This document shows positions 34,895 to 43,487 of a DNA stretch of 61,882 nt, in pieces. The notes below the pieces were generated by a model, which had not been told where the DNA came from, did no database searches, and saw nothing but the letters and a program-made list of their open reading frames with translations. Numbering within the stretch: the stretch's first letter is position 1; the number at the start of each line of letters is the position of its first letter. This DNA is from Verrucomicrobiota bacterium (GTDB taxonomy: Bacteria; Verrucomicrobiota; Verrucomicrobiia; Chthoniobacterales; Terrimicrobiaceae), in contig JAGWWS010000016.1 of the NCBI GenBank assembly GCA_018970255.1, positions 1 to 61,882 of the forward strand, read 5' to 3'. A program made the position numbers and the translations under genes.

Positions 34895-35743
34895 GTGAGG
34901 AATTGGTTGATGGCTTTGGGACTCGCTGTGGGATCGGGGCTTTTTGAGTCCCGTGCGCAGGCGACAATTGAGGAGGAGTTGCAGGCGAGTTCCGAGGAGC
35001 ACATGCGCGAGGAACTCGGCGTGAATCCCATCACCACGCCGGCGATCGCGGATCTTTTGCGCGATCTCGAAACCTTCCGCCCCGTGCCGGTGGCGTTCAT
35101 GGAAAAATCCGACCGCGGCGCGTCGTTCCCGAACCGCATGCAAACCGCGATGCACTTCGGTTCGCTCGTCGCCGACGGGTTCATGTTCACGGTCGCCGAG
35201 CGTCCGCAGGATATTCAAAACATCGGCAAGGAACTCATCCGCCAGGCCCGCGCGCTGGGCGTGGGCGAGCGGCTTACGAAGCGCAGCAAGAGCCTTTTCG
35301 AACTCAGCGATGCCGCCAACTGGGCCGGCATGCGCGAAGAACTCGTCCGCACGCAGTCCGATGTGGAGGAATCGATGATGGAACTCCATGATGAGGAGAT
35401 GGCCCACATGGTGAGCCTCGGCGGCTGGCTCCGCGGCTTCCAGCTTGGCGCGCACAGCACGGTGGAGCGCTACTCGGAGGAGAAAGCCAAGCTCCTCGGC
35501 CGTGTGGAAGTGATGGACTATTTCCTCGACCGCCTCGGCACCCTGAACCCGCGCCTCAAGGAAACCGACTTCGTCCGGTCATTCATCGAATCCATCAAAA
35601 AAATCCGCACCGCCGCGCTGGAAACCCAAGGCGCTCCGCCCAAACCGGAACAGGTGGAGAAATTCAAAAAACTCGCCGACGAGGCGGAATCCATCGCGAT
35701 GTCCAAAGTGGATGCCGACGGCAAATTCGCGCCGGCGCTCTGA
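34895..35743 (+). CDS. Exported helical protein of unknown function
   Basis: A 282-aa protein from GTG 34895 with a signal peptide (RNWLMALGLAVGSGLFESRAQA) and otherwise soluble, mostly helical sequence. Central parts contain MHFGSLVADGFMFTVAERPQDIQNIGKELIRQARALGVGERL and long charged helices. I do not recognise a family. The protein is probably periplasmic. It is followed by zwf after 92 bases and may not share its transcript, since a 7-bp hairpin (35753-35769, no U-tract) lies between. Confidence 0.82.
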   Translation: MRNWLMALGLAVGSGLFESRAQATIEEELQASSEEHMREELGVNPITTPAIADLLRDLETFRPVPVAFMEKSDRGASFPNRMQTAMHFGSLVADGFMFTVAERPQDIQNIGKELIRQARALGVGERLTKRSKSLFELSDAANWAGMREELVRTQSDVEESMMELHDEEMAHMVSLGGWLRGFQLGAHSTVERYSEEKAKLLGRVEVMDYFLDRLGTLNPRLKETDFVRSFIESIKKIRTAALETQGAPPKPEQVEKFKKLADEAESIAMSKVDADGKFAPAL

Positions 35744-35835
35744 CCGAATCCCGGCGCTCGCGGAGCGCCTCCACTGCCGAACCACTCCCGTATTCTCGAT
35801 TGCCCAACGCCACCCGCAGGTCTATCACGCCACAC

Positions 35836-37365
35836 ATGCCCACCCAAACTCAGAATCCGCTTCGCGAAGGCCTCACCGCCAGGGCCATGCCCGACCCGTG
35901 CTCGCTCGTCATCTTCGGCGCCACTGGTGACCTCACCCACCGCAAGCTCGTCCCCGCCCTCTACAACCTCGCCGCCGACGGCGCGCTCCCGCCCGCCATC
36001 AATGTCCTCGGCTTCGCCCGCCGCGACAAAACCGACGAAGCCTTCCGCCAGGAACTCGAGGAGGCCTCGCGCAAGTTCTCCCGCCAATCCATCAACGACG
36101 AACTCTGGGCCAGCTTCGGCGCGAACATCGGCTACCACCGCAGCGAGTTCGACAACGCCGCCGGCTACGCCTCGCTCGCCAAGCGCCTCGACGAACTCGA
36201 CGCCACCCGCGGCACGCGCGGCAACCGCCTCTTCTACCTCGCCGCCGCGCCGGACCAGTTCGAGGTCATCCTCGACAACCTCCGCGCCAGCGGCCTCAGC
36301 ACACCCAAGGAGGGCACATGGTCCCGCGTGATTGTGGAAAAACCCTTCGGCACCGACCTCCCCAGCGCCAGGAAGCTGAACGACCTCGTCCAGCACGCCT
36401 TCGACGAGTCGCAGACCTATCGCATCGACCACTACCTCGGCAAAGAGACCGCGCAAAACATTATGGTCCTCCGGTTCGCCAACGCCCTCTTCGAGGCGAT
36501 GTGGAACGCCCGCTACATCGACCACATCCAGATCACCGCGAGTGAACCCCTCGGCGTCGAGGGCCGCGCCGGCTACTACGACAAATCCGGCGCCCTCCGC
36601 GACATGGTGCAAAACCACTTGCTCCAGCTCCTCTGCCTCACCGCCATGGAGCCGCCCGCAGGGCTCGATGCCGATTCGATCCGCGACGAGAAGGTCAAGG
36701 TCCTCCGCTCCCTCCGCCCGCTCGCGGGCGACGATGTTTTCAAGCATGTCGTCCGCGCCCAATACGGCGCCGGCGCCATCGACGGCAAGCGCGTGGCCGC
36801 CTACCGCGACGAACTCAATGTCAACCCGGAGTCGGAGACCGAAACCTATGTCGCCCTCGAGGTGAATGTGGACAACTGGCGCTGGGCCGGCGTCCCGTTC
36901 TTCGTCCGCGTGGGCAAGCGCCTCCCCAAGGGCGGCACAGAAATCGCCGTCCACTTCAAGAGCGTCCCGCCCGTCCTCTTCCGCGCCACCGGCGAAACCA
37001 TCGACGACAATGTCCTCGTCATCCGCATCCAGCCCGACGAGGGGATCTCGCTGCGCATGAGCGCGAAGATGCCCGGCGCCAGCCTCCGCATCGAGCCCGT
37101 GAAAATGGATTTCCACTACGGCACCAGTTTCGGCAAGGCCACGCCCGAGGCCTACGAGCGCCTGCTCCTCGACGCCATGAGTGGCGACCCCACCCTCTTC
37201 GCCCGCCGCGACGAGGTCGAGGAAGCCTGGAAATTCGTCGACTCCATCCACGCCGCCTGGAAGACGCGCAACGACGACCTCGCGTTCTACTCCTCCGGCA
37301 CCTGGGGACCCTCGCAGGCCGACGACCTCATCAAGCGCCACGGCGCCACCTGGAGGCGGCTGTAA
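35836..37365 (+). CDS. zwf: Glucose-6-phosphate 1-dehydrogenase
   Basis: The entry enzyme of the oxidative pentose phosphate pathway, oxidising glucose 6-phosphate with NADP. At 509 aa it has normal length. The nucleotide-binding motif is GATGDLTHRKL near residue 30, the IVEKPFG segment follows, and the active-site signature RIDHYLGKE lies near residue 196. The ATG at 35836 places about 24 residues before the Rossmann fold, as in many homologues. It is followed after two bases by opcA, so the two form an operon. Confidence 0.97.
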   Translation: MPTQTQNPLREGLTARAMPDPCSLVIFGATGDLTHRKLVPALYNLAADGALPPAINVLGFARRDKTDEAFRQELEEASRKFSRQSINDELWASFGANIGYHRSEFDNAAGYASLAKRLDELDATRGTRGNRLFYLAAAPDQFEVILDNLRASGLSTPKEGTWSRVIVEKPFGTDLPSARKLNDLVQHAFDESQTYRIDHYLGKETAQNIMVLRFANALFEAMWNARYIDHIQITASEPLGVEGRAGYYDKSGALRDMVQNHLLQLLCLTAMEPPAGLDADSIRDEKVKVLRSLRPLAGDDVFKHVVRAQYGAGAIDGKRVAAYRDELNVNPESETETYVALEVNVDNWRWAGVPFFVRVGKRLPKGGTEIAVHFKSVPPVLFRATGETIDDNVLVIRIQPDEGISLRMSAKMPGASLRIEPVKMDFHYGTSFGKATPEAYERLLLDAMSGDPTLFARRDEVEEAWKFVDSIHAAWKTRNDDLAFYSSGTWGPSQADDLIKRHGATWRRL

Positions 37366-37367
37366 AA

Positions 37368-38411
37368 ATGGAAACAGCCTTCGAGCCAGGGCTGCCCGTC
37401 GAGATCGGCCGGATCGAAAAGGAGCTCGGCAAACTCTGGGAGTCCAGCGGCGACACCAAGACCCGCGCCTCCCTCATCAACCTCGTCGTCTACACCGAGG
37501 ACCCCGGCTCCACCTCCGCCGACACCGCGCTCATCTCCGCCATCGCCGGCAAGCACGCCTGCCGCGCCATCCTCATCATCGCGAACCCCCGCGCGAAGGA
37601 GTCCGTCGCGAAAGCCTGGATCAACGCCCACTGCCACATGGCCGGCAAAGGCCGCCAGATTTGCTCCGAGCAAATCACCTTCCGCCTCGACGGCGACAGC
37701 GCCGCCGCCCTCCCGAACATCGTTTTTTCCCACCTCGATTCCGACCTCCCGCTCTGCCTCTGGTGGAAACACGACTTCCCCGAGCCGCTCGACGAAAAAC
37801 TCTGGGGATGGGTCGACCGCGTGATCTACGACAGCGCCTCCTGGAAAAACCCCGCCCACCAGTTCGCCCTCGTCCGCCACATCTCCTCGCGCGAGGGCAA
37901 CGGTATCGTCCTCTGCGACCTCAATTGGACCCGCCTCTTCCCCTGGCGCTACGCCCTCGCCGGGATGTTCGACCACTCCGCCGCCCTGCCCTGCCTGCCG
38001 GAAATCGGAAAACTCTCCATCGCCGCACCGCCTTCCGGCCGCACCGCCGCCCTGCTCATCGCCGGCTGGTTCGCCAACCGCCTGAATTGGCAACTCGCCT
38101 CCGACGGCCGCTCGTTCACCTCCGCCCAAGGCCGGCGCATCGCCTTCGAAATCGAAAGCGGCGCGGGCGCCGGGATCCTCGAAAGCGTCCGCCTCGAGTG
38201 CGGAAAAGCCTCCTTCGAGCTCAAGCTCACCGAAGACGCCGAGTTCTTCGAATCCACGATGCGCATCCCCGGCATCCCCGAAGCCCACCAGCTCTCCCCC
38301 GCCCCGCAGGGCCGTTTGGAGGAAACCCTGCTGCGCGAACTCAGCCGCGCCGGCCGCCACGCGCTCTACACGAAATCCCTCGACACCGTCCTGCAGCTCG
38401 TCGCCCGCTGA
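37368..38411 (+). CDS. opcA: Glucose-6-phosphate dehydrogenase assembly protein
   Basis: A 347-aa protein of the OpcA family, which in cyanobacteria and actinobacteria assembles or redox-regulates G6PDH. Family features include the early RASLINLVVYTED strand, a SEQITFRLDGDSAAALPNIVFSHLDSDLPLCLWWKHDFPE core, and GWVDRVIYDSASW. Location two bases after zwf supports the assignment. It is cytoplasmic, with no signal or membrane helix. Confidence 0.93.
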   Translation: METAFEPGLPVEIGRIEKELGKLWESSGDTKTRASLINLVVYTEDPGSTSADTALISAIAGKHACRAILIIANPRAKESVAKAWINAHCHMAGKGRQICSEQITFRLDGDSAAALPNIVFSHLDSDLPLCLWWKHDFPEPLDEKLWGWVDRVIYDSASWKNPAHQFALVRHISSREGNGIVLCDLNWTRLFPWRYALAGMFDHSAALPCLPEIGKLSIAAPPSGRTAALLIAGWFANRLNWQLASDGRSFTSAQGRRIAFEIESGAGAGILESVRLECGKASFELKLTEDAEFFESTMRIPGIPEAHQLSPAPQGRLEETLLRELSRAGRHALYTKSLDTVLQLVAR

Positions 38412-38532
38412 TACCGCTCCAAGCGGATTTCTGGGCAAATCACGGCAACATCAAGAAAGAATCCTCTCACCGGCTTGGCACCCCCTCTTTTGTTGACTAT
38501 TCCAATCTGGAAGACACTCTTCCGCGCCCGCC

Positions 38533-39555
38533 ATGGAAAACGGAACATCCCAACCCGCACGCGAAAACCGCCTTTGCCGGTTTGTTGATTCGGTGCGTCG
38601 TTTTTTCTGCGCCACCGCCGTCATCGCACTGGCACTTGGTGCCGCCCCGGCCGTCGGCGCAGAGGCGACCGTGCGCGTGGGCATGTTCCCGAACATCACC
38701 CACGCCCAAGCCCTCGTGGCCGCAAACATGACCCGCGAGGGGAAGGGTTGGTTCGAAACCCGGCTCGGAACCCCCACAAAAATCGAGTGGAATGTCTACA
38801 ACGCAGGTCCCTCGGCCATGGAGGCGTTCTTCACAAAGGCCATCGACCTCACCTATGTCGGGCCCAGCCCAGCGCTGAACGCCCATGCGCGCTCGAACGG
38901 CAAGGAAGTCCGGGTCGTTTCGGGCTCGATGTTCGGCGGCGAAGCGCTCGCCGTCCGCAACGGCACCATCGCCACCCCGCAGGACCTCCGTGGAAAAACC
39001 ATCGCCACCCCGCAGCTCGGCAATACGCAGGACATCGAATGCCGCGCGTGGCTCATCGGCCACGGCATCAAGGCCACGCTCGTGGGCGGCGACGCCCGCG
39101 TCATCCCCACGGCGAACCCCGACATCCTCCAGCTTTTCCTGCAGGGCAAACTCGATGCCGCCTGGACCGTCGAGCCCTGGGTCACGCGCCTCATGAACGA
39201 AGGCGGCGCCGCCATCCTCTACTCGGACCCCCACGCCCTCACCACCATCCTCACCGCCCGCTCCGGCTTCATTTCGGAGAACCCGGAAACCGCCCGCAAA
39301 TTCGTCGAGGCCCACCGCGAACTCACCGCTTGGATCCTCGCCAACCCCGAAGAAGCCCGCATCCGCGTGCGGAACGAACTTTCCGCCATCACCCGCCGAG
39401 AAATCAGCCAGGCGCTTGTGGACGAGGCATGGACGCGCCTCTCGCCCGGCACCGAACTTTCCATCGAACCCTTCGAAAAATTCCTCGCAAAAGCCCGCAA
39501 GGTTGGTTTCCTCCGCGCGAAGATCGACCTCTCGAACCTCCTCTGGCTGCCATGA
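38533..39555 (+). CDS. ABC transporter substrate-binding protein (sulfonate/nitrate type)
   Basis: A 340-aa exported protein with a long n-region and a hydrophobic signal (FFCATAVIALALGAAPAVGAEA, cleavage near residue 43). The mature part has the NMT1/SsuA/TauA-like fold: VRVGMFPNITHAQALVA, VYNAGPSAMEAFFTKAIDLTYVGPSPA, and DLRGKTIATPQLGNTQDIECRAWL. The ligand is likely an organosulfonate, nitrate or similar small anion, but cannot be fixed. It is the first gene of a three-gene transporter; the ATPase start overlaps its stop by ATGA. Confidence 0.92.
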   Translation: MENGTSQPARENRLCRFVDSVRRFFCATAVIALALGAAPAVGAEATVRVGMFPNITHAQALVAANMTREGKGWFETRLGTPTKIEWNVYNAGPSAMEAFFTKAIDLTYVGPSPALNAHARSNGKEVRVVSGSMFGGEALAVRNGTIATPQDLRGKTIATPQLGNTQDIECRAWLIGHGIKATLVGGDARVIPTANPDILQLFLQGKLDAAWTVEPWVTRLMNEGGAAILYSDPHALTTILTARSGFISENPETARKFVEAHRELTAWILANPEEARIRVRNELSAITRREISQALVDEAWTRLSPGTELSIEPFEKFLAKARKVGFLRAKIDLSNLLWLP

Positions 39556-40364
39556 GCCTCGAATCCGAACTCGCCAACGCCCGGGCCGAACGCATCGAAA
39601 TCATCGGCGTCACGAAATCCTTCACCACGGACCGCGGCACCGTTGTGGCCCTGGACAATGTCAGCCTCAAGGTCGCCGAGGGGGAATTCCTCTGCCTCGT
39701 CGGCCCCAGCGGCTGCGGGAAATCCACCCTGCTGAACATCATCGCGGGCCTCGACGAACCCACCTCCGGGCGCGCCCTCGCCGCCGGCCAACCCATCCAA
39801 GGCCCCGGCCGCGACCGCATGGTCATGTTCCAGGAGCACGCCCTCTTCCCGTGGCTCGATGTCACGGGGAATGTGATGTTCGGCCTGCGGCTCAAAACCG
39901 GCCTTTCGAACAAGGAGCGGCGCGAGGTTGCCGAATACTACCTCCAGCTCGTCGGGCTCGAAAAATTCGGCCGGGCAAACATCCACGAACTCTCCGGCGG
40001 AATGAAACAGCGCGTGGCCCTCGCCCGCGCCCTCGCCCCAAACCCCAGCGTCCTCCTCATGGACGAGCCCTTCGCGGCCCTCGACGCCCTCACGCGCGAG
40101 CAACTCTACGGCGACATCCAGCGCATCTGGGAGGCGCGCCGCAAGACCATCATCTTCGTCACCCACAATGTCCGCGAAGCCGCCTGCCTGGGGGACCGCG
40201 TGCTCCTCTTCTCGCCGAACCCCGGCCGCATCCAGGCGGAATTCCATATCTCCCTCCCTCGCCCCCGCGACATCAACAGCGTCGAACTCGCCCGCCACTC
40301 GACCGAAATCACCGCCGCCCTCAAGGGGTTCACCTCCACCGCCGGCAGGCAGGCCTCCGAATGA
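39552..40364 (+). CDS. ABC transporter ATP-binding protein (sulfonate/nitrate type)
   Basis: A 270-aa ATPase with Walker A GPSGCGKSTLLN, Q-loop MVMFQEHALFPWLDV, signature LSGGMKQRVALARAL, Walker B VLLMDEPFAALD and switch His in FVTHNVREA. These are typical of SsuB/TauB/NrtD-type importers. It overlaps the binding-protein gene and the permease gene by ATGA on each side, so all three are translationally coupled. Confidence 0.95.
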   Translation: MSLESELANARAERIEIIGVTKSFTTDRGTVVALDNVSLKVAEGEFLCLVGPSGCGKSTLLNIIAGLDEPTSGRALAAGQPIQGPGRDRMVMFQEHALFPWLDVTGNVMFGLRLKTGLSNKERREVAEYYLQLVGLEKFGRANIHELSGGMKQRVALARALAPNPSVLLMDEPFAALDALTREQLYGDIQRIWEARRKTIIFVTHNVREAACLGDRVLLFSPNPGRIQAEFHISLPRPRDINSVELARHSTEITAALKGFTSTAGRQASE

Positions 40365-41131
40365 TCCGCGCCATTTCCTCAATCGCATTTTTCGTCGTCC
40401 TCCTCCTCTCCTGGGAGGCGGCCTCGCGCTCGGGCCTGTATTCGCCGGTCCTCCTGCCCTCGCCTCTCAATGTCCTGGAATACCTCTGGCAGTCCGCGCT
40501 CGACGGCACGCTTTGGTCCGCCACCCTCGTCACCATGCAGCGCCTGCTGGCCGGCTACGGCATCGGCCTCCTCTTCGGCATTCCGCTCGGCCTGCTCACA
40601 GCCCGCTCCCGCATCATGCAGGACACGCTGGGCCTACTGGCGCTTGGAATCCAAACCCTGCCGAGCGTCTGCTGGGTCCCGCTCGCGCTCCTTTGGTTCG
40701 GGCAAACCGAAGCCGCGATGCTCTTCGTCGTCGTCATGGGAACGCTGTGGTCCGTGCTCATCGCCACCAGCGACGGCGTGCGCGCCATGCCCCCCATCTA
40801 CCTCCGCGCCGCCCGCACCATGGGCTCCACCGGCCTGCACACCTGGTTCAATGTCATCCTCCCCGCCTCGCTGCCCTACCTCGTCGGCGGGATGAAGCAA
40901 GGCTGGGCGTTCGCCTGGCGCTCGCTCATGGCTGCGGAAATTTTTGTCACCATCCTCACCGGCTTCGGCCTCGGCCAGCTCCTGCAATACGGGCGTGAAC
41001 TCCTCGCCATGGACCAGGTCGTGGCGGTCATGACCATCATCATCGTCATCGGCCTCCTCGCCGACCGCATCCTTTTCTCCCCCTGGGAACGCTTCTTCCA
41101 CCGCCGCTGGGGCACCGGCTCGGTGAAGTAA
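40361..41131 (+). CDS. ABC transporter permease (sulfonate/nitrate type)
   Basis: A 256-aa inner-membrane permease with about six helices and the BPD_transp_1 loop: AARTMGSTGLHTWFNVILPASLPYLVGGMKQGWAFAWRSLMAAE, which contains the EAA-type coupling motif. The N-terminus (IAFFVVLLLSWEAASRSGLYSPVLLPSP) matches SsuC/TauC. It completes the transporter started at 38533. No desulfonation or nitrate reduction gene is adjacent, though a sulfite reductase gene lies about 10 kb away. Confidence 0.95.
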   Translation: MIRAISSIAFFVVLLLSWEAASRSGLYSPVLLPSPLNVLEYLWQSALDGTLWSATLVTMQRLLAGYGIGLLFGIPLGLLTARSRIMQDTLGLLALGIQTLPSVCWVPLALLWFGQTEAAMLFVVVMGTLWSVLIATSDGVRAMPPIYLRAARTMGSTGLHTWFNVILPASLPYLVGGMKQGWAFAWRSLMAAEIFVTILTGFGLGQLLQYGRELLAMDQVVAVMTIIIVIGLLADRILFSPWERFFHRRWGTGSVK

Positions 41132-41204
41132 AAACTCGGCCACTGCTGCGGACCGGAAGCCCGCTTTTCAAAAACCCGATTCTCTGGAAACTTGAATCTC
41201 TCGC

Positions 41205-42632
41205 ATGGAATTGTTCTCCGCCGCCACGCTCGTCCTCTGCGCCGCCACATTGTCGGGAATCATCTTTCTGATTCTGCGTCAGCGTCGCAACGCCGCCAAC
41301 GAGCGCACCGAGTCGGCCCGCGTGCTGGAAACCCTCTTGCGCTCGGAACTCGCCACCCAACGCGCAGACTCCCGCTCCGAGAATTCCGCCGCCCGACAGG
41401 AACTTCTGGAGTGGTTGCGCACCGCGCTCGGCCAGCACTCGGATTCCACCCGCGAATCGCTTCAAACGAATTCCGCCTCCGTCCATGCGCTCCGCGAATC
41501 GCTCGACCAGCGCATCACGGAATTCCGTCAAACATTCTCCGACTCGACCCGACAGGAAATCCAAACCCTCGCCGCCTCGGTCAAAAACGCCTTCGACCTG
41601 CAGAACCAGCAACTCGCGAACCTCGCCCGACTCAGCGAGGAAAAACTGGAAGCCGTCCGCACCGCTGTGGAAGGCCGCCTCGCCGCGATTCAGCAGGACA
41701 ACAATGCCAAACTCGAAGCCATGCGCGCGACGGTGGAGGAAAAACTCCAATCCACACTCGAGCGCCGGCTCGGCGAATCCTTCAAAATCGTGAGCGACAA
41801 TCTCGACAAGGTTCAAACGGCAATGCTGAACATGCAAACGCTCGCCGAGGGCGTGGGCGACCTCAAACGCGTGATGACGAATGTCACACGCCGCGGCGCC
41901 TGGGGGGAATTCCAGCTCGCCGCCATCCTCGAACAATTCCTCAGCCCGCAACAATACGACACGAATGTCGCCACCAAGGGCGGAAACGAACGCGTCGAAT
42001 TCGCCGTGAAACTCCCCGGCCGCGATGCCGAACGCCCGACCGTCTGGCTCCCCATCGATGCGAAGTTTCCGAAGGAGGATTACGAACGCCTCGTTGCCGC
42101 GCTCGAAGCCGGCGCGAATGACGAGGCCGAGGCCGCCGCGCGCCAACTCGAAACCCGAATCAAGAACAACGCCCGCGACATTCGCGAAAAATACCTCAAC
42201 CCGCCGGCCACGACCGATTTTGCCATCATGTTCCTGCCCACCGAGGGCCTCTACGCCGAGGTCCTCCGCCGCCGCGAACTCACCGAATCCGTCCAACGCG
42301 AACACCGCGTGGTCATCGCCGGTCCCACCACACTCGTCGCCTTGCTGAACAGCCTGCAAATGGGCTTCCGCACCCTCGCCATCGAAAAACGCTCCAGCGA
42401 GGTCTGGCAAATTCTCGCCGCCGTGAAAACGGAGTTCTCGAAATTCGGGTCGGCGCTCGACAGCGTGAAACGCAAGCTCAACACCGCCTCGAACGAAATC
42501 GAACAAGTGGGCACACGCACGCGAGTGATGGAACGCAAACTCCGCTCGGTCGAGTCCCTCCCCGAATCGGAAACCGCCGAACTCCTCCCCCCCGACCCCA
42601 CCGAACTCCCGCCCCCCGCTTCGGAGGATTGA
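41205..42632 (+). CDS. rmuC: DNA recombination protein RmuC
   Basis: A 475-aa protein with an N-terminal membrane helix (LFSAATLVLCAATLSGIIFLIL), a long coiled coil to about residue 210, and the RmuC nuclease-like domain: TRRGAWGEFQLAAILEQFL, GRDAERPTVWLPIDAKFPKEDYERL and TDFAIMFLPTEGLYAEVLRR. RmuC limits DNA rearrangements and may act as a nuclease; its exact activity is unsettled. The C-terminal Pro/Glu tail is variable. Confidence 0.96.
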   Translation: MELFSAATLVLCAATLSGIIFLILRQRRNAANERTESARVLETLLRSELATQRADSRSENSAARQELLEWLRTALGQHSDSTRESLQTNSASVHALRESLDQRITEFRQTFSDSTRQEIQTLAASVKNAFDLQNQQLANLARLSEEKLEAVRTAVEGRLAAIQQDNNAKLEAMRATVEEKLQSTLERRLGESFKIVSDNLDKVQTAMLNMQTLAEGVGDLKRVMTNVTRRGAWGEFQLAAILEQFLSPQQYDTNVATKGGNERVEFAVKLPGRDAERPTVWLPIDAKFPKEDYERLVAALEAGANDEAEAAARQLETRIKNNARDIREKYLNPPATTDFAIMFLPTEGLYAEVLRRRELTESVQREHRVVIAGPTTLVALLNSLQMGFRTLAIEKRSSEVWQILAAVKTEFSKFGSALDSVKRKLNTASNEIEQVGTRTRVMERKLRSVESLPESETAELLPPDPTELPPPASED

Positions 42633-42689
42633 CCAAACTCACCCCCTTTCCTCCCTTCGCGCCCTCGCGGCTTCGCGGGCAATCCCCCC

Positions 42690-43487
42690 TCAGCTCTTCA
42701 CCGCCTTCGCCATCGGCGAAACGAATTCCGAAATTTTTTCGTAAAGGCCGGGGGCGTTGCCGTGCTCGCCTATGCGGCGGACGATGGCGCTGCCCACGAC
42801 CACGGCGTCGGACTCCTTTGCGACTTCGGCGGCCTGGGCGGGCGTGGAAATTCCGAAGCCGACCGCCACGGGCAGGGCGGTGTGTTTTTTGATTTCGGCC
42901 ACTTGGGCGGAGATGCCGGAGGAGATGCTGGATTGCTCGCCGGTGACGCCTTCGCGCGAGACATAGTAGATGAAGCCGCGGGCGGATTTCGCGATGAGTT
43001 CCATGCGGGCGGGGGGCGTGGTGGGGGCGATGAGGCGGATGGGGAGCAGGCCGTGGGTTTCGGAGAGTTCGGCGTTGCGGGCGGCTTCGTCGGGGGGGAG
43101 GTCGAGGATCAGGAGGCCGTCGGCGCCGGCCGCGGATGCGTCGGCGTGGAAGCGGTCGAAGCCGTAGACATAGACGGGGTTCAGGTAGGTGAAGAGGACG
43201 ATAGGGATTTGCGAGGAGGTGCGGATTTTTTTGACGGCTGCGAGGACGCCGGCGACGGTGGCGCCTGCGGCGAGGGCGCGGCCGGATGCGGCTTGGATGG
43301 TGGCCCCGTCGGCGAGGGGGTCGGAAAACGGGATGCCGAGTTCGAGAATGTCGGTGCCGGATTTTTCGAGGGCGGAGGCGAGCTGGACGGTGGCTTCGAG
43401 CGTGGGGTCGCCGGCGGTGATGTAGGCGATGAAGCCGGTTTGGCCGGCAGCGCGGAGGGTTTGGAATTTTTGGTCGATGCGGTTCAT
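42690..43487 (-). CDS. trpA: Tryptophan synthase alpha subunit
   Basis: A 265-aa TIM-barrel protein that cleaves indole-3-glycerol phosphate to indole for TrpB. Catalytic Glu49 and Asp60 are in place ([20 protein letters not shown]), and the phosphate-binding loops (VGFGIS and VVVGSAIV) are present. Its ATG (43487) overlaps the mnmG stop by four bases. trpB and other trp genes are not adjacent, which is unusual for trpA but not rare in this phylum. Confidence 0.97.
   Translation of the reverse strand: MNRIDQKFQTLRAAGQTGFIAYITAGDPTLEATVQLASALEKSGTDILELGIPFSDPLADGATIQAASGRALAAGATVAGVLAAVKKIRTSSQIPIVLFTYLNPVYVYGFDRFHADASAAGADGLLILDLPPDEAARNAELSETHGLLPIRLIAPTTPPARMELIAKSARGFIYYVSREGVTGEQSSISSGISAQVAEIKKHTALPVAVGFGISTPAQAAEVAKESDAVVVGSAIVRRIGEHGNAPGLYEKISEFVSPMAKAVKS

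Noticed and set aside
29200-34900. Genomic island integrated at the 3' end of ssrA
   Set aside because: No integrase, transposase or direct repeat of the tmRNA 3' end was found beyond the nuclease gene, so this remains unproven and is mentioned only as something to check.
35753-35769. Hairpin GGCGCTC-GCG-GAGCGCC before zwf as a terminator
   Set aside because: The 7-bp stem is perfect but no T tract follows; such stems are common by chance in GC-rich DNA.
38412-38532. TTGACT (38493-38498) as the -35 of a promoter for the sulfonate/nitrate-type transporter
   Set aside because: No acceptable -10 element lies 16-18 bases downstream, so it was not listed as a feature.
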